Shown: positions 1 through 8,564, counted from the stretch's first letter. The stretch is 42,439 nucleotides of DNA from Streptomyces fructofermentans (GCF_014651055.1 NZ_BMWD01000026.1:46807-89245), one strand, 5' to 3'. Notes: a model not told the origin generated them from the sequence alone. Numbers and translations: made by a program.

Positions 1-175
1 GCCGACGGCGCAGACCGCTCCGCCCGCAGCGGCGCCGGACGACCGCGCGTGGCGCGCGGCAGGCCCGCCGCCCGCACCGCCGGGGGTCCGGCCCCGGACC
101 GAAGTCGCCCCTTCCGGCGGGCGGTCCGGACGGGGCGCGGGACGCGCGCCGGGAGATCGTTGTTACCGTTCACCA
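1..175. other. Upstream non-coding stretch
   Basis: This GC-rich leader precedes the first gene and I see no convincing reading frame in it. It ends with TACCGT at 164-169, six bases before the ATG at 176, which is a plausible -10 box for a leaderless transcript. No clear -35 or Shine-Dalgarno sequence is visible. Confidence 0.4.
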
Positions 176-1675
176 ATGCCTGACTCCTCACGTGACACCG
201 CAGCGGGCGCCGGCTGGGGCGGTACGGAACCCGGCGTCTACCGGCACTTGATGCCGGCCCGGGTCGAAAGGCTCTCGTGGCTGAACCCGAGGACGATGTG
301 GCCCGCCCGCAACGGCGTGCTGGCCTCCTGGTTCGGCGATCCCACGGGGCGCACCCGGGACCGGTGGGTGGAGCAGGCGGCGGCCGCCGGAGCACCCGCC
401 GACAAGCTGATCGTGCGCGACGACCCCGACCACTTCTCGTTCATGGTCCTCGGGGACACCGGGGAGGGCTACGAGCCCCAGTACGCCGTCGTGCCGGGCT
501 TTCTGAAGGTCGGTCAGGACACGCGGTTCACCGTGCTCGCCAGTGACGTCGTCTACCCGGTGGGCAGCGCCGACGACTACGGCACGAAGTTCTTCCAGCC
601 GTACCAGGACTACCGGGCGCCCATCTACGCGATACCCGGCAACCACGACTGGTACGAAGACCTCCAGGGGTTCATGGAGGTCTTCTGCGACGCCCCGCCG
701 CTCCCCCCGGCTCCCGCACCGCGGCGGTTCACCCCCGCCTGGCTGCGGTCGCTGCTGTGGCACACCCCGCGCCCGCAGGACGGGCAACACCTGGCCGAGA
801 CACGGAAGTTGCGCTCCGACCCCGCCCAGCAGGCCGTCCAGCCGGGCCCCTACTGGGCCGTCGACGCCGGTCCGATACGCGTCATCGGCATCGACACCGG
901 CCTCCTCGGCACGATCGACGCCGAGCAGGGCAGATGGCTCCGCGAGGTGTCCGCCGGGGACCGCCCCAAGATCCTCGTCACCGGCTCCCCCCTGTACGTG
1001 GACGGCGAGCACCACCCGTGCCCGATCGACGGCGGCGGCACGGTCGACGAGATCGTGCGCGACCCGGACCACCACTACGTCGCCGCGGTGGGCGGGGACA
1101 TCCACAACTACCAGCGCTATCCGGTGCGCGTCGGCGACCGCACGATCCAGTACGTGGTCGCGGGCGGCAGCGGGGCGTTCATGCACGCCACCCACACCAT
1201 TCCCCGGGTCTCCGTCGCCGGAGTCACCGAGGGCGACTTCCGCTGCTACCCGCTGCGCGGCGACTCGCTGGCCTTCTACAGCGGTCTCTACGGACGGCGG
1301 CTGAGGCTGCGGCGGTTCTTCACCCTCACGGAGAGCGAGGCGACCGCGGTGGTGGCCGCGCGGCTCGGGGTCCGTCCCACCCGGGCCGGGGGCGGCGCCG
1401 CCGCGGTGACCCGGCGCATCCGGATCGTCGCCTCCCTGCTGGGGGCCGGCGGTCGCCCCGATCGCGCCTCCCGGCTGAGGCTGCCCGTGCGCAAGGTGTA
1501 CACGCAGCTCTTCTCGCCGGGCTCCGCGACCGGCAGTCCGCCCTTCTTCAAGAGCTTCCTGCGTCTGGACGTGTCCCCGGACTCCGTACGGCTGCGCTGC
1601 TTCTCCGCCACCGGGAACAGGGCGCAGGAGGTGGACCCGCCGGTGGAGGACGAGGTCGTCGTCCCGTTGCGGTGA
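176..1675 (+). CDS. Purple-acid-phosphatase-like metallophosphoesterase
   Basis: A calcineurin-type phosphoesterase of 499 residues, expected to hydrolyse phosphomonoesters or diesters at a binuclear metal site; the substrate is unknown. Metal-binding blocks appear in the usual order: VLGDTGEGY (near residue 91), ASDVVYP, PGNHDWYED and GGDIHNYQRYP. The usual VxxH block reads LVTGSPLYV and lacks its histidine, and GHxH reads GGDIH, so one metal site is atypical. This may be a subfamily trait rather than inactivation. No signal peptide or membrane segment is visible, so it is probably cytoplasmic. About 130 C-terminal residues lie beyond the catalytic core and I do not recognise them. The ATG has no Shine-Dalgarno sequence but sits six bases after TACCGT, suggesting a leaderless mRNA. 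The cupin gene follows after 147 bases. Confidence 0.8.
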   Translation: MPDSSRDTAAGAGWGGTEPGVYRHLMPARVERLSWLNPRTMWPARNGVLASWFGDPTGRTRDRWVEQAAAAGAPADKLIVRDDPDHFSFMVLGDTGEGYEPQYAVVPGFLKVGQDTRFTVLASDVVYPVGSADDYGTKFFQPYQDYRAPIYAIPGNHDWYEDLQGFMEVFCDAPPLPPAPAPRRFTPAWLRSLLWHTPRPQDGQHLAETRKLRSDPAQQAVQPGPYWAVDAGPIRVIGIDTGLLGTIDAEQGRWLREVSAGDRPKILVTGSPLYVDGEHHPCPIDGGGTVDEIVRDPDHHYVAAVGGDIHNYQRYPVRVGDRTIQYVVAGGSGAFMHATHTIPRVSVAGVTEGDFRCYPLRGDSLAFYSGLYGRRLRLRRFFTLTESEATAVVAARLGVRPTRAGGGAAAVTRRIRIVASLLGAGGRPDRASRLRLPVRKVYTQLFSPGSATGSPPFFKSFLRLDVSPDSVRLRCFSATGNRAQEVDPPVEDEVVVPLR

Positions 1676-1822
1676 CGGGACGCCCGTTCACCCGATTGGC
1701 GCCGCCGGGTGGACAGGCAGACGATGGAGTGGAGGGGTCCGGCACGGGGTCGGCCGTGGACGCGGGACGGCATCCACCGGCCTCCTGAAGCACTGTGCGA
1801 CACCAGATTGGAGGGAGCCGTC

Positions 1823-2188
1823 ATGATCGAGGTCAAGACGGTCGACAAGCCGGACGAGCGGCGTGACTTCCCTCGCGGCCACCTCGAAGCCGTCCACCTC
1901 ACCGGGCTCGACTTCGCCGTGGGCACGTTCGAACCGGGCTGGCGCTGGTCGGAGTCGGTCGGCCCGATCGCGGGGACCGAGAGCTGCATGATCCACCACA
2001 ACGGCTTCGTCGTGCAGGGCCGGATGCGCCTGCGCATGGACGACGGCGGCGAGAACGAGGTGGGCCCGGGCGACATCTTCGTCTGCCCTCCGGGCCACGA
2101 CGCCTGGGTGGTCGGCGACGAGCAGGTCGTGGTGTACGACTTCGCCGGAGGCATGGCCCAGGACTACGCGAAGGCCTCGGGTTCCTGA
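1823..2188 (+). CDS. Small cupin-domain protein
   Basis: A single-domain cupin of 121 residues. The second cupin motif is clear in GPGDIFVCPPGHDAWVVGDE, and the first half (about residues 30-75) holds the beta-barrel strands with the paired histidines of CMIHHNGFVVQGRMRLRM. Such small cupins bind a metal or ligand and are often regulatory or isomerase-like; no substrate can be assigned. The frame stays open upstream to 1709, but the ATG at 1823 is preferred because GGAGG (1810-1814) lies eight bases before it and the cupin fold begins directly after. It is cytoplasmic and is followed by 169 non-coding bases before the kinase operon. Confidence 0.8.
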   Translation: MIEVKTVDKPDERRDFPRGHLEAVHLTGLDFAVGTFEPGWRWSESVGPIAGTESCMIHHNGFVVQGRMRLRMDDGGENEVGPGDIFVCPPGHDAWVVGDEQVVVYDFAGGMAQDYAKASGS

Positions 2189-2343
2189 GGCCGCCGGTCC
2201 GCCCCGGGGCGCCCGGCACGGACGGCAGGAGCCCTCCTCGTCCGGGTCCGCCCGGCCCGGATCGGGACGGCGCCTCGGCGGCGTGAAGCCATCCGGACAC
2301 AGCAACTCCCCCTCCGCAGGGCGCCATTCACGCCCCGCGCGTC

Positions 2344-2349
2344 TACCCT
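2344..2349 (+). promoter_or_regulatory. Candidate -10 box for the kinase operon
   Basis: TACCCT lies eight bases before the ATG at 2358. The purine run GAGGAG in between is only two bases from the ATG, too close to be a normal ribosome binding site. A leaderless or nearly leaderless transcript fits better. No confident -35 is seen. Confidence 0.4.
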
Positions 2350-2357
2350 GAGGAGCC

Positions 2358-4664
2358 ATGGAGGGGGTTGAGCGCAGCGGGTCCGCCGGTCGGCCGTCCG
2401 AGTCCAGTGCGTCGTTCGGGCCCCTGGTCGTCGCCGCGCAGCCGGCCCTGCTGCGGGCCGCGCGCGTCGAGTTGCCCGAGGAGAGCGCGGACCCCTCGCT
2501 CCTGCCCTCCATCACCCTGCTGGAGCGCGCGGCCAACCGCGGTAGCGCACCCGACGAACTCCCCTTGCCGTCAGGGCAGTTGCTGGCGGGGCAGTACCGG
2601 TTGATCCGCCCGCTGGGCTACGGCGGCATGGGCGAGGTCTACCTGGCCCTGGACACGCGGGTCGACAACCGCGAGGTCGCCATCAAGGTCCTGCACCCGG
2701 AACAGGCGGCGTCCTCGTCCGGCGCGCTCGCGCGGGAGCGGCGGGCGCTGGTCGACCTCGGCCACGACGACATCATCCGCGTCTTCAACTACGGGCACCA
2801 CGAGGAACTGGGTGACTTCCTCGTCCTCCAGTACGTGGACGGGCTGACCCTGGAGGAGGTCAGGGCGCGGGCCCGCGTGAACCCCGACGAGTTCGGCGGA
2901 GGCCGCTTCCACGAGTTCGTCCTCGCCTACGGCGTGCGCATCCTGGCCGCGCTCGGCTATCTGCACTCCGACCGGCCCGGCCGGGTCTACGGCGACCTCA
3001 AGCCGGACAACGTCATGCACGACGGCACCACGACGAAGATCATCGACGTGGGCAGCGTCAGGCCGGCCGGTCTGCCCGGTCACACCACGGAGGGGTTCCG
3101 CGCCCCGACCGCGGGACCCGACGGTGAGTCCACCGGCCAGGACGACCTGTACAGCCTCGGCGAGACACTGCGGCGCCTCAGCGGCCTCGGCCGCACGCCC
3201 GACGACCTGGCGCGGCTCGGCGGCCTCGACACGATCGGCCGGCCCGAGGAGCCCGAGGACCCGGGCGCCCCGCTGGCGCCCGCGATGACGGCTCCCGCTC
3301 CCCGCGGTCTCGGACTGGTCTCCCTCGCCCGGGTGCTGCACCGCGCGACTCGGGCCGAGCGGGTCGAGCGGTTCGCCACCGCACGCGAGATGGAGGAGCA
3401 ACTGCGGGGTGTCTTCCGGGAGTTGCGGTCGCTGCGGACCGGGGTGGAGACCTTCGAGCCGTCCCCGATCTTCTCCCGGTCGCCGTACGCGCTCGACGCG
3501 GAGCTCGGCTCCGCGCCGCACCCCGCGCGCTGGGCCGTGCCGGACGCCCCGCCGCCGTACGCGCCGCCGTCGCCGGCCGAGGTCGCACAGCGGCTGCCGG
3601 TGCCCCGGCCCGATCCGCACGACGAACTGCACGCGGAGCTGAGCCGGCTGACCGACGCGGCTCCCGAGGCCCTGCTCCAGCACACCGCCGACTGGCGCGA
3701 CTCGCCCGAAGTCCATCTGCTCCGCTGCCGGCTGCGGTTGAGATCCCGCGCCGGGGGCGGTCCGGACGCCGCCGAGCGGGAGCTGCGTTCGGCGGAGGCG
3801 CTGATCGGACCGGGCCGCGTCCCGTACGACTGGCGCATCCACTGGCACCGGGGACTGCTCGCTCTCGGGCGGGATCGCGTACCCCGCGCGCGGGAGCACT
3901 TCGACGCGGTGTTCGCGGCCATTCCCGGCGAATACGCGCCGAAGCTCGCCCTCGGCTTCTGCGCCGAACGGCTGGAGCGGTGGCAGGAGGCGCTGACCTT
4001 CTACGAGGCGGTCCGGCTGCGCAATCCGTCGCTGGGCAGCGCGGCGTTCGGCGCGGTCCGGGCCCGGCTCGCGCTCGGCGGGGAACGGGCCAGGGACGAG
4101 GCCGTACGGGCACTGGACGCGGTCCCGCAGCACTCCCGGCACCGGACGGCGGCCCGGACCGCGGCCGTGCGGGTCGGCGTCGAGCACGTACGGACCGCCG
4201 GCCACCCCGACGAGGTGTCCGAGCGGCTGCGCGAGGTGCTGGAGCGGCTCTCCCGCCTCTTCCACGCGAACGGGCTGACGGACGAGCAGGCCCGGGTCCG
4301 GATCACGGCGGAGGTGTGGGAGACCGTGCGGGGCGCCTACGGGCGCGGGGTCCTCGACGCGCGCGGCCTGGCGGCGCTGGCGGCGGGCGCCGATCCGCGT
4401 CTCGGCCTGCCGTCGGACGAGCAGGGGCTCCGCCGGGAGCTGTCCCGCCTGTACGTCGTCCTCGCGCACCAGGCGGCGAGGTCGGCGTCCTCCGAGAACG
4501 CGGCGGTCGCCGAGACCCTGCTCGACCGCGCGTACGCGGTCAGGCCGCTCGCCCTCCGGCACCGCAGGGACAGCCCGTGGTTCGGCGGGCGACTGTCGGC
4601 CTGGCTCCGGGCGGTCGCCCACGCGCCGTCCGCCGCCAGGAGCGACAGAACGGTCCGCGAGTGA
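2358..4664 (+). CDS. PknG-like serine/threonine protein kinase with C-terminal TPR region
   Basis: A 768-residue soluble protein. The kinase domain spans about 80-350: glycine loop LGYGGMGEVYLA, ATP lysine K110 in VAIKVL, catalytic loop YGDLKPDNVM (D213) and metal-binding IIDVGS (D230). Loss of the HRD arginine and the DVG form match PknG, a non-RD kinase. Residues from about 400 to 760 are Arg/Leu/Ala-rich helical repeats that read as tetratricopeptide repeats, also as in PknG. Unlike Mycobacterium tuberculosis PknG, the N-terminal 80 residues contain no cysteines, so the redox-sensing rubredoxin motif is absent. The stop overlaps the GTG of the membrane-protein gene (GTGA), indicating translational coupling. 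In mycobacteria PknG acts with GlnX and GlnH to sense amino acids and phosphorylate GarA; the same wiring is inferred here. Confidence 0.85.
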   Translation: MEGVERSGSAGRPSESSASFGPLVVAAQPALLRAARVELPEESADPSLLPSITLLERAANRGSAPDELPLPSGQLLAGQYRLIRPLGYGGMGEVYLALDTRVDNREVAIKVLHPEQAASSSGALARERRALVDLGHDDIIRVFNYGHHEELGDFLVLQYVDGLTLEEVRARARVNPDEFGGGRFHEFVLAYGVRILAALGYLHSDRPGRVYGDLKPDNVMHDGTTTKIIDVGSVRPAGLPGHTTEGFRAPTAGPDGESTGQDDLYSLGETLRRLSGLGRTPDDLARLGGLDTIGRPEEPEDPGAPLAPAMTAPAPRGLGLVSLARVLHRATRAERVERFATAREMEEQLRGVFRELRSLRTGVETFEPSPIFSRSPYALDAELGSAPHPARWAVPDAPPPYAPPSPAEVAQRLPVPRPDPHDELHAELSRLTDAAPEALLQHTADWRDSPEVHLLRCRLRLRSRAGGGPDAAERELRSAEALIGPGRVPYDWRIHWHRGLLALGRDRVPRAREHFDAVFAAIPGEYAPKLALGFCAERLERWQEALTFYEAVRLRNPSLGSAAFGAVRARLALGGERARDEAVRALDAVPQHSRHRTAARTAAVRVGVEHVRTAGHPDEVSERLREVLERLSRLFHANGLTDEQARVRITAEVWETVRGAYGRGVLDARGLAALAAGADPRLGLPSDEQGLRRELSRLYVVLAHQAARSASSENAAVAETLLDRAYAVRPLALRHRRDSPWFGGRLSAWLRAVAHAPSAARSDRTVRE

Positions 4665-5875
4665 GCCGGGCGATGCGGCGGCGCCGCCCGGCGGGTGCCT
4701 CCCCGGCGCCGGTCCGCCTCCCGCGCGCGGTGCGCGCGGCCGGAGTCGTCGTCGCCGAACTGGCCCGCCGGGTCCGGCGGTACGCGTGGCCGTCGACGGC
4801 CGGCAGCCGCAACCGGGTGTACCTGCGGGACCGGCTCGTCGCGCTGCCCCTGCTCTCCGTGGTGGCGTTCGGATCGCTGGGATGGGCGTACGCGGACGGG
4901 CGGGACGACACGGCCCAGGTGCGCGACCGGCTGGCGCCCGCGCTGGTCCAACTCGCCAACGCCCGGGCGTCGTTGTTCATCGCGCACGGTGAGGCCGTGC
5001 GCAACCTCGCCGACGGCCGCACGGCCGGGATCAGCGGACTCGGCGAGCGCTACCGCACGCGCGTCGCCCGGGCGACGCAGAGCCTGAACCAGGTCTCGCG
5101 CAGCGGGGCGCTGACCGTGGCCGAGGAGCAGGAGCTGCGGGTGGTGTCGGCGCTGGTCGTGGACTACACGGGCTGGATCGGCCGGGCCCAGGGGCACGCG
5201 GGTGATCCCGTGCTGCGGGACGCGGAGCTGACGTACGCGCGCAGCATGCTCTGTTCGGCGCCGGTCGCCGCGCCCGACGCCCGGGACCGCGACCCGTCCT
5301 GTCGGCCCGGCACGGGGGCGGGGGCGACCGCGATCGTCGACCGGGTCTCCCTGCTCGAACGGCACCTGGGCGAGCGGCTCGCCGGGCGTGCGGACTGGGG
5401 GACGGGCGTGCCGGCGGCCGCGGCGACGGGCGCGACCGCCCTCGTCCTGTTCACCGGCGGGCTGTGGCGCACGGTGTCCTTCCTGCGCCGCCGCTTCAGG
5501 ATCCGGCTCAGCCTTCCGCTCGCGGCCGCCGCGCTGCCGCTGCTCGCCGTCCCGTTGCTGACCGCCGACGCGCTGCTCGCCCAGCACGCGCGGGCGGCGG
5601 CCGTCCCGGTGGCCGACGCGCTCGCCCACCGCACCTCCCCGGCGACGGAGACGATCGCCGAGGAGCGGCCCTTCGACGGTCCGGACCCGTGGGCCGTCGC
5701 GGTGCTCGGGGACCGGGTGGACGAGGAACTGGACGAGGGGCGGCTCGCCTTCCTGGACGGCGTCGCCCCGTTCGTGTTCCCCGCCGGCCTGGTGTGCGCC
5801 GGTCTCGTCGGCGGCAGCCTGCACGCCTACCGGCGCGAGTACCTCGTGGTCGCCCGGCCGGGAGCCGCCGTATGA
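4661..5875 (+). CDS. GlnX-like four-helix membrane sensor protein
   Basis: A 404-residue membrane protein with a basic cytoplasmic N-terminus (1-59). TM1 is at about 60-78, followed by an external helical domain of about 170 residues resembling the helical ligand domains of chemoreceptors. TM2 (about 253-272) and TM3 (about 283-303) come next, then a short external loop and TM4 (about 368-388). This four-helix plan, between a PknG-like kinase and a binding lipoprotein, matches mycobacterial GlnX, which relays ligand status from GlnH to PknG. The GTG at 4661 overlaps the kinase stop, and its own TGA overlaps the next ATG at 5872. There is no histidine kinase or cyclase domain, so the output must pass through the co-encoded kinase. 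The assignment rests on gene order and topology, not on residue-level similarity. Confidence 0.65.
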   Translation: MSRAMRRRRPAGASPAPVRLPRAVRAAGVVVAELARRVRRYAWPSTAGSRNRVYLRDRLVALPLLSVVAFGSLGWAYADGRDDTAQVRDRLAPALVQLANARASLFIAHGEAVRNLADGRTAGISGLGERYRTRVARATQSLNQVSRSGALTVAEEQELRVVSALVVDYTGWIGRAQGHAGDPVLRDAELTYARSMLCSAPVAAPDARDRDPSCRPGTGAGATAIVDRVSLLERHLGERLAGRADWGTGVPAAAATGATALVLFTGGLWRTVSFLRRRFRIRLSLPLAAAALPLLAVPLLTADALLAQHARAAAVPVADALAHRTSPATETIAEERPFDGPDPWAVAVLGDRVDEELDEGRLAFLDGVAPFVFPAGLVCAGLVGGSLHAYRREYLVVARPGAAV

Positions 5876-7155
5876 GTCGTATGAGCCGTGCGCTGCGCGC
5901 CCTGCTGGCGGCCTGTCTGCTGCCCCTCGTCCCCGCGTGCGCGCCGGGCTCCCCCGACCCGCTCGTCGTGCTGGGTCCGTGGACCGGCGCGGAGGGCGAG
6001 GCCTTCGAGGCGGCCCTGACCCGGCTGGACGACGGCACCGGCAGGACGTACACGTACGAGGGCACCCGCTCGCTGCGCGAGACGCTCGTCTCGCAGCTCG
6101 AGGCGGACACCCCGCCCGACGTCGCGATCCTCAACAGCATCGGCGAACTCACCGAGTACGCCCGCCGCGGCAGGCTCAGGCCGCTCGCCGCGGAGACCGC
6201 CACCCGCGCGTACCGGCCCTGGGCCCCGACGCTGCTCGTGGACGGCAGGCTCCGCTCGTTCTGGGTGCCGCTCAAGGTGGACCTGAAGAGCCTGGTGTGG
6301 AGCAGGGAGGGGGCGTCGGGCGAGGACCCCTCCTGGTGCGTGGGGCTCGCCTCGCAGGCCACCTCGGGCTGGCCGGGCACCGACTGGGTCGAGGACATCC
6401 TGCTCCACCAGGCGGGCCCCACCCTCTACAGCGAGTGGGCCACGAGCAGGCTCGGTTGGCGTGATCCCGCCGTCCGGCGGGCCTGGACGACCTGGGCACG
6501 GCTCCTGCGCGAGGGCCCGGGGGCACCGGTGGAGCGGTCCCTGACCACTTCGTACGAGGGCGTGTCCGGGCCCGGGGGTCCGCGCGGCCTGCTGGACTCC
6601 CCGGGGTTCGACTGCACTCACGAGCACCAGAGCGCGTTCATCCGCTACCTGTACGCGGGCGAGGACGTCCGGGTGGAGCCGTCCGCCCGGTACCTCGACG
6701 GTCGGGCCGAGTACCGCGGGGCGTTCGAGGTGTCGGGCGACATGGCCGCCGTATTCAGCGACGACCCGGCGGCGCAGGAACTCGTGGAGCGGCTGTCCGG
6801 TCCGGTGGGGCGGCAGCGCTGGCGGGCCGAGGCCGATCCGGCGGTGCGCCCGCTGTTCCCCACCACGACCGGACTGCCGCCGACGGAGCCCGTGAGCCCG
6901 GTCGAGCGGGAGATCGACGCACTGCTCACCTCGCGTGCCCGCACCCTGTGCTTCGACGCCTCGGACGTGATGCCGCCGGAGCTGCGGGACGCCTTCCACC
7001 GGGCCGTCCTCGCCTTCTTCCGCGACTCCTCCGAGGCGCACCTGACCTCGCTGCTTGAGCAGTTGGACACCGTACGGGTCGAGGTGGACAAGGTGTCCGG
7101 CGCCACCCGCTCGTTCCGGCCGCCGGAGGACATCTGCGCGAGCCCCGGCGGATGA
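5872..7155 (+). CDS. Orphan solute-binding lipoprotein, sugar-type, in the GlnH position
   Basis: A 427-residue exported lipoprotein. The signal peptide ends in the lipobox LVPAC with Cys23. The mature part begins PLVVLGPWTGAEGEAFEAAL and continues with DVAILNSIGELTEYARRGRL. This is the pattern of family 1 (carbohydrate/alpha-glucoside) binding proteins, not of the shorter family 3 amino-acid proteins to which GlnH belongs. No ABC permease or ATPase gene is nearby, so it is more likely a ligand sensor than a transport component. It is the last gene of a three-gene operon with 4-bp overlaps, and the ATG at 5872 is chosen from that overlap. The ligand is unknown; a sugar or sugar-like compound is inferred only from the fold class. 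Confidence 0.7.
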   Translation: MSRMSRALRALLAACLLPLVPACAPGSPDPLVVLGPWTGAEGEAFEAALTRLDDGTGRTYTYEGTRSLRETLVSQLEADTPPDVAILNSIGELTEYARRGRLRPLAAETATRAYRPWAPTLLVDGRLRSFWVPLKVDLKSLVWSREGASGEDPSWCVGLASQATSGWPGTDWVEDILLHQAGPTLYSEWATSRLGWRDPAVRRAWTTWARLLREGPGAPVERSLTTSYEGVSGPGGPRGLLDSPGFDCTHEHQSAFIRYLYAGEDVRVEPSARYLDGRAEYRGAFEVSGDMAAVFSDDPAAQELVERLSGPVGRQRWRAEADPAVRPLFPTTTGLPPTEPVSPVEREIDALLTSRARTLCFDASDVMPPELRDAFHRAVLAFFRDSSEAHLTSLLEQLDTVRVEVDKVSGATRSFRPPEDICASPGG

Positions 7156-7161
7156 CCGTCC

Positions 7162-7174
7162 GGCCCATCGGGCC
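7162..7174. terminator. Weak hairpin between convergent genes
   Basis: GGCCC-ATC-GGGCC forms a 5-bp stem seven bases after the lipoprotein gene and before the convergent small gene. It is short, so a terminator role is tentative. Confidence 0.3.
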
Positions 7175-7197
7175 CTCGGGCGTTCCCGCGCGCCCGC

Positions 7198-7368
7198 TCA
7201 GTCGTCGTCGTCCGGCGGGCCCAGGAACTCCCCGGCCCCGTACCGCAGGCTCTGCGCGGTCCTGACCAGGGAGAGCAGTGGATCCCCGCGCGGAACGCGT
7301 GCCCGTCCGGGCACGCCTCGGCAGCACCTGCGGACGAATTGGACCAGCGAGTCGACGGCGGTCGTCAC
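7198..7368 (-). CDS. Small 56-residue protein of unknown function
   Basis: A short minus-strand frame with good support. The GTG start at 7368 has AGGGGAGG about five bases upstream, third codon positions are strongly G/C, and the frame runs cleanly to TGA. The product starts MTTAVDSLVQFVRRCC, has an Arg-rich middle, then LLSLVRTAQSLRYGAGEFLG, and ends in PPDDDD. The two hydrophobic stretches look amphipathic rather than membrane-spanning. I do not recognise the family. It is transcribed away from the primase/polymerase-like gene at 7595, with 226 bases between the starts that include an AT-rich palindrome, so the two may share control. It converges on the kinase-sensor operon. Confidence 0.55.
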   Translation of the reverse strand: MTTAVDSLVQFVRRCCRGVPGRARVPRGDPLLSLVRTAQSLRYGAGEFLGPPDDDD

Positions 7369-7465
7369 GACGCCTCCCCTCTCCCGGATGAACGAATCGC
7401 ACTGTCACGTGAGATACAGGTGTTCAACGGACAAAACGCCGCGCCGCGCCACCCCTTCCGTGGAA

Positions 7466-7477
7466 TAGATATATCTA
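7466..7477. promoter_or_regulatory. AT-only-core palindrome in a divergent promoter region
   Basis: TAGATATATCTA is a perfect 12-bp palindrome inside an AT-rich island (about 7464-7486) in otherwise very GC-rich DNA. It lies between the divergent starts at 7368 and 7595. It could be an operator or could contain -10 elements for either direction. Confidence 0.45.
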
Positions 7478-7594
7478 CGAATATGACTCCGGGCATCGCC
7501 TCGCGATTTCGCACGGACCCGCGTCCGCCGCCGGGTCCGCCGTGCCGCCCGCACGGGACGCCGGGTCCGGTGGGCCGGGTCGAACAGGAGAGAC

Positions 7595-8116
7595 ATGAGA
7601 AGCGCTCCTCACCAGCAGGCCGTGGAGTGGCTCGCGGCGGCCGCGACGGACCCGCGCGCCTGCAAACGGGAGTGGGAGCACGGCACCAGCGGGGCCGTGC
7701 TGCTTCCCGCCGGCCGGTTCTGGGACGTCCTCAACGTGCCCGAGGAGATCGGGCTCCTGGCCCTCGACGCCCTCCTGCGCCTGCCCCTCCCGATGCCCGG
7801 CCCCACGCTCGCGGACTTCGGCGCGCACCGGATCGGCTTCTTCCTGCCGCCCGACCCCGAGAGCTACTGGGTCGGCCAGGACATCCGCTACTCGGGCAGG
7901 GGCTCCTGGGTCGCCGCGCCCTCGCCGCGCCGGACGAACGGCCCACTGCGCTGGCTCGTTCCTCCCGACGGGCAGGGCACGCTGCACCTGCCGACCGCAC
8001 TGGAGGTGGCACTCCACCAGGCCGTCGGGATGCTCTCCGAGCTGGTGAACGGCGGGCGCTCCCGGACGGGCGGCGGCGCGGCCCCTCCCGGCCCGGTCGT
8101 CGGCGGCCTCCACTGA
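7595..8116 (+). CDS. Primase/polymerase-like small protein (tentative)
   Basis: A 173-residue cytoplasmic protein starting at an ATG with AGGAGAG six bases upstream. The segment CKREWEHGTSGAVLLPAGRF, then WDVLNVPEEIGLLAL, then IGFFLPPDPESYW and WVAAPSPR, resembles the shortened actinomycete proteins related to the N-terminal domain of bifunctional DNA primase/polymerases. The acidic catalytic residues of a working primase are not evident, so it is probably a non-catalytic relative, perhaps a nucleic-acid or nucleotide binder. The last 25 residues are Gly/Pro-rich and disordered. The family call is by recollection of pattern and is uncertain. The only close neighbour is the divergent 56-residue gene. 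Confidence 0.5.
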   Translation: MRSAPHQQAVEWLAAAATDPRACKREWEHGTSGAVLLPAGRFWDVLNVPEEIGLLALDALLRLPLPMPGPTLADFGAHRIGFFLPPDPESYWVGQDIRYSGRGSWVAAPSPRRTNGPLRWLVPPDGQGTLHLPTALEVALHQAVGMLSELVNGGRSRTGGGAAPPGPVVGGLH

Positions 8117-8564
8117 GTCACCGCGCCCGCCGGCGACGGGTCCGGCCGCTCCGGGAGGGAGGGCCGACGCGGCACCGGGCGCGCCCGGCGACCGGCGGGC
8201 CCGGGGACGGACCGGTGCGTCGGCCCCCGGGCGCCCGACGACCGCCGGAGCGACAGGCGGCCCCTGCCGGCCCGCGCGGTCCGGAAAGGGCCTGTCCATG
8301 ACGAGTGTGCAGCGCATGACCGTGCAACGGGGCTCACGCGCCGGTGGTACGCCCTCGCCCGCGAGGACACCGGATCGGGCGACCGTACGCCCCCCTTTCG
8401 GGGCCATGTTCTGATCGGACGAGACGACCGCGCCGGACGGTGTCCCGTGCGCACCCCGGACGGGAGACGGCCCGCCGCGACCGGCGCCACGGCGGACAGC
8501 ACCCCGCACGGGGCACGTGCCCTCGGCCGGCTCCGGTGCGGAGGAACCGGCCGAGGGGGTCCGG
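8117..8564. other. Non-coding stretch after the primase-like gene
   Basis: No reading frame here has convincing start signals. It holds several GC palindromes, such as CCGGGCGCGCCCGG at 8175-8188 and a 6-bp stem CGTCGG/CCGACG at 8218-8240, which could end transcription from the left. A strong hairpin at 8521-8556 belongs to the minus-strand gene on the right. Confidence 0.4.
8521..8556 (-). terminator. Terminator of the DUF4360 gene
   Basis: Arms CCTCGGCCGGCTCC (8521-8534) and GGAACCGGCCGAGG (8543-8556) pair along 14 bp with one mismatch around an 8-nt loop. The hairpin begins nine bases past the minus-strand stop at 8565. There is no U-tract, as is common in Streptomyces terminators. Confidence 0.75.

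Noticed and set aside
157..180. PHO box (GTTCACC repeat) at the metallophosphoesterase start
   Set aside because: GTTCACC occurs once at 168-174, but no second copy lies 11 bases away on either side, and it overlaps the start codon.
7055..7468. A 137-codon plus-strand frame after the lipoprotein gene
   Set aside because: It overlaps the end of the lipoprotein gene and is antisense to the better supported 56-residue gene; its Arg/Ser/Pro-rich sequence has no domain.
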